Shown here piece by piece: positions 7,209 through 12,238 of a stretch of DNA of 12,238 nucleotides (the stretch's first letter is position 1; every line of letters begins with the position of its first letter). Under the pieces are notes generated by a model. That model made no database searches. It saw nothing but the letters and a program-made list of their open reading frames with translations, and had not been told where the DNA came from. Source of the stretch: Willaertia magna (Eukaryota; Heterolobosea; Eutetramitea; Acrasida; Naegleriidae); NCBI GenBank assembly GCA_902984215.1, contig CADWAF010002782.1, positions 1-12,238 on the forward strand, given 5' to 3'. A program made the position numbers and the translations under genes.

Positions 7209-7405
7209 TTTTTTCTTTCTTCTAATTAGCCACAATCTCCTATGTTGTTTTAATAAGTTTGTAATCTGCACTCTTTATGAGCTAGCTTATTGAAACAAGT
7301 AGATTTTCAATAGACTATTAATTGACTCCATAGCATTGTTTTTTCTCAAAATTCTTTGATTGTGAATTTTTGGCGCCTAAATTTTACAAATCTTAAAATT
7401 AAAAA
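7209..7405. promoter_or_regulatory. Divergent promoter region: deiminase gene / CH-domain flagellar gene
   Basis: The gap is 197 bp between opposite-facing ATGs. It holds an E2F-like site (7369-7377) and an 8-bp palindrome AGCTAGCT (7280-7287). The 63 bases nearest the deiminase gene (7209-7271) are open in its frame but lack an ATG. Confidence 0.5.
7369..7377 (+). promoter_or_regulatory. E2F/DP-consensus-like site TTTGGCGCC
   Basis: TTTGGCGCC is an exact match to the E2F/DP consensus TTTSSCGC. It lies 29 bp upstream of the ATG of the CH-domain gene and about 160 bp upstream of the divergent deiminase gene. A GGCGCC core is conspicuous in an AT-rich intergenic region. Binding is inferred from the motif alone. 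Confidence 0.4.
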
Positions 7406-9715
7406 ATGAGCACAGGAATACCAAGGGAGATAATTAAGTGGATGCAATCCTTAGATCTCTCCTATTCTATTAAGAATGTGAGAAGAGATTTCGCGAATGG
7501 TTTTTTAATTGCAGAAGTTATATCTAGATATTATCCTCAAGAAATTGAAATGCATAGCTATGATGTAGGTGTTGGAGTGAAAACGAAATTGGATAACTGG
7601 CAATTACTTGAAAAATTCTTTAAAAAACATGGCTTAAATGTTTCTAGAAAATTAATTGATGATTTAGTTTCATGTAGGCCAAATGCTGTTTCGCAAATAC
7701 TAGAAGAAATCTATGCTTTCCTTACGGACAGACAAGTAAAAAAAGTGAAAGCAGTAAGACCACCAGTAGTAAATCTTCCAAATTTTGCAAGGCCAACAGC
7801 CTCTCAATTAAGTAAGGATGAGGGTAGATCAGTTCCTCCAAATTTTACAGTAACTAAACCAAAAAGTTCACGTATTAATTCTCAAAAACTTATTTCAACT
7901 TCTAATACTAACAATGTGGAGGAAACAAGCGCTCCAATTCCAAATGACAATGTATTGTTTATAAATAATGGGATGCCTGTGAAAACTGGATTAACAGTAA
8001 CCCCATTTAGTGTTAATCAAGTTGGAGCATTAATTGATGAATTAAATCTTCTGGTTGAACCAGCATTGGAAGGTCTTAATATTGAGGGTAATAGAAAGGA
8101 TAGTTTTAATATATTCATTGAAAATTATCAATTCATTAATCCACAACAAACTGAATCCCTTTGTAAAACAATAGAAGAGAAAATAGCTAATTATGGTGAT
8201 TACTTAATTAAACAACCAAAAGAATTTTGGAAGCTAATGAAAATCCTTATTCCAGGTCTGAAATATGACAAAGAGAGCTTCAAAGAAATTGCCTCTATAA
8301 TCGAAAAAATAGGTCAAGTAATGCTTTTACGAGATCCTGATTCTACTTGGGAGTTGTTTGAAGATTTCGTTTTGGATAAAATTATAGAAATTGTAAAATC
8401 TCATAATTCTAAAAGAGAGGAACTACTGGCTCTAGTCTATAATTTTTGTGCAAATGAAATTACCAGTCACAAACAGGCACTGCTAAAAGTACAATCTAAA
8501 TGCAGTCATATTCCTTTAATAATCCACTGTTTCTCAATAATGATAAGAAATGAAAGTCAATTACTAAGAATCACAGATAATTCCAATGGTCCAATATTTG
8601 ATGAAGATCAATCATCCCTATTTAAGATATATGCTGACCAAGCAATATTGGGTCTCTCGAATAATTCACCAAAAGTGAGGGCATCCAGTTTATCTATTCT
8701 TCATACTCTAGTGGCTTTTGAGGATGAAATTAATGAAAATGATAACATTAAGACTAATAATGAGGGAAAGTATAACGAAGTATCCTCACTTAATCAACCA
8801 ATATTATTTGTAATGGAGAAAATATGGCCAAAAATAATGCAAATGATTAATGATAATTGGTGGGAAATCCAAGCAGTAATTATAGTGCTATGTTCCAAAA
8901 TCTTATCACAAATACGTAAATTATATATGGTTGAATTACAACAAACATATCAAAAAAGAGTGCTTGAAACATTATTGTATATATTAAACAAGGAATTAAA
9001 TTCCAACACTAAGCATGTAGCATTGTCCTACCTAGCAACCCACACAAAATATTATAATGAAGATATAACGAATATTTATCTGGAATTGCTATTGTCGTTA
9101 AATGATAACGAGAGAGTAGCCTTACTAGAACAACAATCTAATGAAATACATATTTTACAGGTTGGAAATAGTCAACAAAAATTTGCAATTAGAAGTATTC
9201 CTTTTGTTTGGGACTGCCTTAATGTCGCAACAAAGTTAACATTTAAAATTGTTGATCTAGACCATTTGGAAATAGAACATTACGACATTCTAAACGTATG
9301 TGTTTCTGTAGTTCTTTTACAACAAGAATACGATAATGATTTTGAATCATCTGAATCTGAATGGTTGAATATTTATGAAAAACTCCAAAGCCATTTCTAT
9401 GTTGGGTTGTGTGATGAAGAACTATGTGAAATGGCATCTCAATTACTCTTAAAGTTCTATAGTGTATTAAAACGAGAAGTAATCAAATCAATGATTCCAC
9501 AGATTGTCAAGACAATTGAAATTTTATTCTCGAACAACTCATTAACTCAGCAACAATCCGTTTTATCAAAATTTTTAATTGATTTATATTCTCTAGGGAA
9601 TCCTTTTAACCAACCAATTTTAAAATTAGCTAATTCTCTGATAGACCAAACCCATTTATCCAGCAATGTTCATTTAGCTAGATTTATTAATTTTGTAAAA
9701 GACAATATGATGTAA
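7406..9715 (+). CDS. SPATA4/SPEF1-type CH-domain protein with long helical (HEAT/ARM-like) C-terminal region
   Basis: A 769-residue protein, probably of the axoneme or microtubule cytoskeleton. Residues 1-115 resemble the CH_2 (CLAMP) domain of SPATA4 and SPEF1: REIIKWMQSLDLSYS, RRDFANGFLIAEVISRYYP, KLDNWQLLEKFFKKHGL, then a final helix ILEEIYAFLTDRQVK. SPATA4-like proteins are usually about 300 residues, so this one is much longer. Residues 115-205 form a Pro/Ser/Asn-rich linker. From about 205 to the end the sequence is a series of amphipathic Leu/Ile-rich helices with short loops, which looks like HEAT/armadillo-type repeats, though I cannot delimit single repeats. There is no signal peptide or membrane segment. 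The start ATG follows five A's and lies at the domain's N-terminus. Its stop is 3 bp from the convergent stop of the next gene. The CH call is strong; the repeat call is an inference. Confidence 0.88.
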   Translation: MSTGIPREIIKWMQSLDLSYSIKNVRRDFANGFLIAEVISRYYPQEIEMHSYDVGVGVKTKLDNWQLLEKFFKKHGLNVSRKLIDDLVSCRPNAVSQILEEIYAFLTDRQVKKVKAVRPPVVNLPNFARPTASQLSKDEGRSVPPNFTVTKPKSSRINSQKLISTSNTNNVEETSAPIPNDNVLFINNGMPVKTGLTVTPFSVNQVGALIDELNLLVEPALEGLNIEGNRKDSFNIFIENYQFINPQQTESLCKTIEEKIANYGDYLIKQPKEFWKLMKILIPGLKYDKESFKEIASIIEKIGQVMLLRDPDSTWELFEDFVLDKIIEIVKSHNSKREELLALVYNFCANEITSHKQALLKVQSKCSHIPLIIHCFSIMIRNESQLLRITDNSNGPIFDEDQSSLFKIYADQAILGLSNNSPKVRASSLSILHTLVAFEDEINENDNIKTNNEGKYNEVSSLNQPILFVMEKIWPKIMQMINDNWWEIQAVIIVLCSKILSQIRKLYMVELQQTYQKRVLETLLYILNKELNSNTKHVALSYLATHTKYYNEDITNIYLELLLSLNDNERVALLEQQSNEIHILQVGNSQQKFAIRSIPFVWDCLNVATKLTFKIVDLDHLEIEHYDILNVCVSVVLLQQEYDNDFESSESEWLNIYEKLQSHFYVGLCDEELCEMASQLLLKFYSVLKREVIKSMIPQIVKTIEILFSNNSLTQQQSVLSKFLIDLYSLGNPFNQPILKLANSLIDQTHLSSNVHLARFINFVKDNMM

Positions 9716-9718
9716 TAA

Positions 9719-10018
9719 TTATTGTTGATTATTATTTTCATTTACTTCCTCTTCTTCTAATTTTTTACTTCTATTCTTTAAGTACATATTAAATTTAGGA
9801 GCAACAATAAAAGAAACAGAAAGACAAATTGCTCCAACAAAAAGAATTATTCTTCTTCCATAGGAATCATTCCACGCAGTACTAGCTTTATTATAAAGTC
9901 TTTTAAAAAAAGGAATCTTTTCTTGTGTGTGATATTTAGACACTGGTTTCACAGGACTAAAAGTTTTCCTGAGAAAGAACTTTGGATTGTTGTTATTGTT
10001 TTCTTTGGATTCAGTCAT
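9719..10018 (-). CDS. Small single-pass membrane protein, possibly Tom22/Tom9-like
   Basis: A 99-residue protein without an N-terminal signal peptide. It has an Asn-run N-terminus, a basic region (FFLRKTFSPVKPVSKYH), an amphipathic segment (IPFFKRLYNKASTAW, 35-49), one hydrophobic segment (IILFVGAICLSVSFIVAP, 57-74) and a short tail that is basic and then acidic, ending in Asn/Gln. This order resembles Tom22/Tom9 of the mitochondrial outer-membrane translocase: an amphipathic helix with Trp, a membrane helix with a late Pro, and a short tail. Similarity is by pattern only. It could equally be another small tail-anchored protein. The start follows five A's (GAAAAAATG). It sits in a tight cluster: stop 3 bp from the CH gene's stop, start 28 bp from the start of the Pus7-like gene. 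Confidence 0.68.
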   Translation of the reverse strand: MTESKENNNNNPKFFLRKTFSPVKPVSKYHTQEKIPFFKRLYNKASTAWNDSYGRRIILFVGAICLSVSFIVAPKFNMYLKNRSKKLEEEEVNENNNQQ

Positions 10019-10046
10019 TTTTTCATATTTTCGTTTTTAAAAAAAA
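10019..10046. promoter_or_regulatory. 28-bp bidirectional intergenic gap
   Basis: Only 28 bp separate the two divergent ATGs: a T run, a short CATATTTTCG stretch, then T and A runs. The A/T runs form the A-rich start context of both genes. Any promoter elements must lie inside the gap, in the neighbouring coding sequences, or both; alternatively one ATG call is wrong. Confidence 0.45.
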
Positions 10047-12238
10047 ATGAAAAGAAACATTGTCGAAGCAGCCTTACACAAAGAAAAAATTAATGTTAAC
10101 CCTTTATCGGAGAGCAATGCTTCATCATCTAATATGATAAATGAAAAGAAAATTAAGTTAGATAACGAACTATCACTTTCCGCATTTGCACCTGAAGAAG
10201 AATCAGTAGGTATTAGTCAATATATTGATATCTTACTTCATGGAAAAGAACAATTAGATTTAGAAAACCCACCTTTCTTAGCAATTGTTAAACAAAGATT
10301 TAGTGATTTTATAGTTCATGAAATAAATACCAATGGTGAAGTAGTAACTTTAACAAATACCGAAATTCCAAATGAAATAAAAGATAAAAACTCTTTAGAT
10401 TTAGAACTTACAACTGAAGAAAAACAATTACGTTTAGAACAGGGCTTAACCCAACTATCAAAAGAACTAACTGAAAAGGAAATTGAAGAAATTAAAATTT
10501 TTTTAAAAAATCATGAAAAAACAGAAAATGAATTAATTGAAATTAAAAATCAAAGAAAAAAAATTGAAGAATCAAATATTCCAACTTTACTAATTAAAGA
10601 AAATAATAAAGATAAAAGATCTAGAATTCATGAAATTTTTAAACAATATTTTGGACATATTGTTATTACAGATACTTTTACTAACCCTAGAGATAATGAT
10701 AGTGATAGATTTGTTAGATTAAGATATCAATTTCAATCATTTACTTTACAAACATTATTTTTGAATAATCAAAATAACTCAAAAAGTAAAAAACGTCAAA
10801 ATAAAGGAAGAAATAATAAAAGAAATCAAAGAGAAGAACAATCTAATAACAATACAGGTAGTAGTAATAGTGGTAGTTTCTTTGATCCAAGACAGTTCGC
10901 ATGGCCTAAGGATAGACCAAAATATATTCAATTTGTTTTATATAAAGAAAATACTGAAACTACTGAAGTGATTGGTGAAATGTCAAAAATATTAAAATTA
11001 AAACCTAAAAATTTTACAATCGCTGGAACGAAAGATAAAAGAGGTATTACAACACAATTAGTTACTGGATATTTAATTAGTGCAGAGAAATTATATCAAG
11101 TAAATAAAAATTTACATAATAAAGTAGTTAAAGTAGGTAATTTTAATTATGTAGATTATCCTTTAAGATTGGGTGATTTACAAGGTAATAGATTTACATT
11201 AGTTTTAAGAGATATTAAAACAAGAGATAAAACTAAAGATTTAGAATTAATTATTAAAGAAAGAATTGAACAAATTAATAAATATGGATTTATTAACTAT
11301 TTTGGAATGCAAAGATTTGGTATTATTTATAATAGAATGAGAGGAGAATATCATCAAGAATATCCAACATATCTACTAGGTCAACATTTATTAAAACAAA
11401 ATTGGAAAGAATTGGCTGATTGTATGTTATTAGCAGCACAACAAAATTTAAGAAATTATAAAGGAAGAGAAGCAATTAGTTCATTCATTGAAGGAAAGAT
11501 AAGCGCTAGTGAATGTATTGATTCATTACCTAGATTTAGATTACATGCTGAAAAGGTTTTATTATCTGGTTATGCTAAAACAAGTGCAAATGACCATTTA
11601 TCTGCAATTAGATCTTTACCTTTAAATTTAATATCAATGTATATTCACAGTTATCAATCCCTAGTTTTTAATTATATGACAACCATTAGATTAGAAAAGT
11701 ATGGATTAAAAGTTGTAAAAGGTGATTTAGTTGTTAAAAGAATTGATAATGGAAGATTACCAAATGATTGTAAAGTAACTTTAATTGAAAGTGAAGAACA
11801 AGCTAATCAATACACCATAGATGATGTTGTATTAACCATTCCGGGACATTCAGTTGAATACCCTAAAACTGAACATGTTAATAAGGAATCTTTCTATAAC
11901 TTTATGAAAGAACATGGTGGAGTAACAGAACAAGATTTAATTCGTTGTGAATTTAGATGTACTGGTGCTTATCGTTATATTATTGAAAAGGCTAAGAATA
12001 TTGAAATTGAATTTAAAGAATATCAACATAAAGAAGAAAGATTAGTTTTAACTGATTTAGATAAATTAGAAAAGAAAGAAATACAAACAACTATTAATAA
12101 TGAGAATGAAAAGAAAAAGGCTGCAATTTTATCTTTTTCATTAAATAGTAGTACTTATGCTACAATGTTTATTAGAGAATTAACTAGAATACCTTCTGTT
12201 ATCGATTGGAAGTGTATGGATGATGAAGAGAAAGAAGA
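10047..12238 (+). CDS. PUS7: Pus7/TruD family tRNA pseudouridine synthase, 3' end outside window
   Basis: The frame is open from the ATG at 10047 to the window edge (730 codons, no stop), so the C-terminus is missing. It isomerises uridine to pseudouridine in tRNA, and in yeast also in U2 snRNA and mRNA. After a variable charged N-terminus, the conserved Pus7 start ESVGISQYI is followed by FLAIVKQRFSDFIVHEI. The catalytic AGTKDKRG (Asp330), NYFGMQRFG (417-425), SYQSLVFN (about 535-542), the IPGHSVEYP loop (about 598) and a C-terminal SFSLNSSTYATMFIRELTR (about 697-715) are all visible, so the catalytic core is nearly complete. A Lys/Arg/Asn-rich insertion occupies about residues 240-281. An acid/Lys-rich helical stretch at about 120-190 is typical of eukaryotic Pus7. 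The ATG follows eight A's. Met30 (10134) is an alternative start that still precedes the conserved part. Confidence 0.92.
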   Translation, partial: MKRNIVEAALHKEKINVNPLSESNASSSNMINEKKIKLDNELSLSAFAPEEESVGISQYIDILLHGKEQLDLENPPFLAIVKQRFSDFIVHEINTNGEVVTLTNTEIPNEIKDKNSLDLELTTEEKQLRLEQGLTQLSKELTEKEIEEIKIFLKNHEKTENELIEIKNQRKKIEESNIPTLLIKENNKDKRSRIHEIFKQYFGHIVITDTFTNPRDNDSDRFVRLRYQFQSFTLQTLFLNNQNNSKSKKRQNKGRNNKRNQREEQSNNNTGSSNSGSFFDPRQFAWPKDRPKYIQFVLYKENTETTEVIGEMSKILKLKPKNFTIAGTKDKRGITTQLVTGYLISAEKLYQVNKNLHNKVVKVGNFNYVDYPLRLGDLQGNRFTLVLRDIKTRDKTKDLELIIKERIEQINKYGFINYFGMQRFGIIYNRMRGEYHQEYPTYLLGQHLLKQNWKELADCMLLAAQQNLRNYKGREAISSFIEGKISASECIDSLPRFRLHAEKVLLSGYAKTSANDHLSAIRSLPLNLISMYIHSYQSLVFNYMTTIRLEKYGLKVVKGDLVVKRIDNGRLPNDCKVTLIESEEQANQYTIDDVVLTIPGHSVEYPKTEHVNKESFYNFMKEHGGVTEQDLIRCEFRCTGAYRYIIEKAKNIEIEFKEYQHKEERLVLTDLDKLEKKEIQTTINNENEKKKAAILSFSLNSSTYATMFIRELTRIPSVIDWKCMDDEEKE

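Noticed and set aside
7209..7271. GTG at 7271 as the start of the deiminase
   Set aside because: Eukaryotic starts are ATG; the ATG at 7208 has the local A-run context and stands just before the family's N-terminal motif, whereas the 21 upstream codons encode a basic stretch without similarity.
9243..9437. 64-codon minus-strand frame inside the CH-domain gene
   Set aside because: No recognisable feature, and it overlaps a continuous helical coding region on the plus strand.
1..12238. Dictyostelid origin suggested by AT richness and Asn runs
   Set aside because: A ciliary CH-domain gene and intergenic DNA that is not extremely A/T-rich fit a flagellate-forming lineage better; this remains an inference.

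Overview
The window looks like nuclear DNA of a compact, AT-rich, free-living protist. The genes are large, mostly intronless and use the standard code (six of the seven visible stop codons are TAA, one is TAG). Proteins carry short Asn/Gln runs encoded by mixed AAT/AAC codons. One gene has a canonical GTAAGT...CACAG intron. A SPATA4/SPEF1-type CH-domain protein implies an organism with cilia or flagella, which argues against dictyostelids; so do intergenic regions that are not almost pure A/T. A heterolobosean amoeboflagellate of the Naegleria kind is my best guess, but this is an inference from gene content and style, not from a marker gene.

Layout, left to right: (1) a UvrD/Srs2-type SF1 DNA helicase, 5' end outside the window (+); (2) a small secreted protein with three antistasin-like six-cysteine repeats (+); (3) a nucleoside hydrolase with a predicted N-myristoylation signal (-); (4) a two-exon F-box protein (+); (5) an agmatine deiminase/peptidylarginine deiminase family enzyme, whose true start is an ATG 63 nt inside the longest open frame (-); (6) a 769-residue CH-domain protein with a long helical C-terminal part (+); (7) a 99-residue single-pass membrane protein, possibly Tom22/Tom9-like (-); (8) a Pus7/TruD tRNA pseudouridine synthase that runs off the right edge (+).

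From gene 2 onward the genes strictly alternate strands. This gives three divergent pairs with start-to-start gaps of 229, 197 and 28 bp, and three convergent pairs with stop-to-stop gaps of 42, 79 and 3 bp. Promoters and 3' UTRs must therefore be shared or overlap neighbouring coding sequence. The genes do not form one pathway; they are unrelated housekeeping, signalling and flagellar functions.

The points most worth following up are a SUMO-interacting-motif-like C-terminus on the helicase, the antistasin-like secreted protein, the myristoylated nucleoside hydrolase, an exact E2F-consensus site upstream of the flagellar-type CH gene, a possible Tom22-like receptor, and the 28-bp bidirectional gap. 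No rRNA, tRNA, transposon, CRISPR array or obvious pseudogene was seen.
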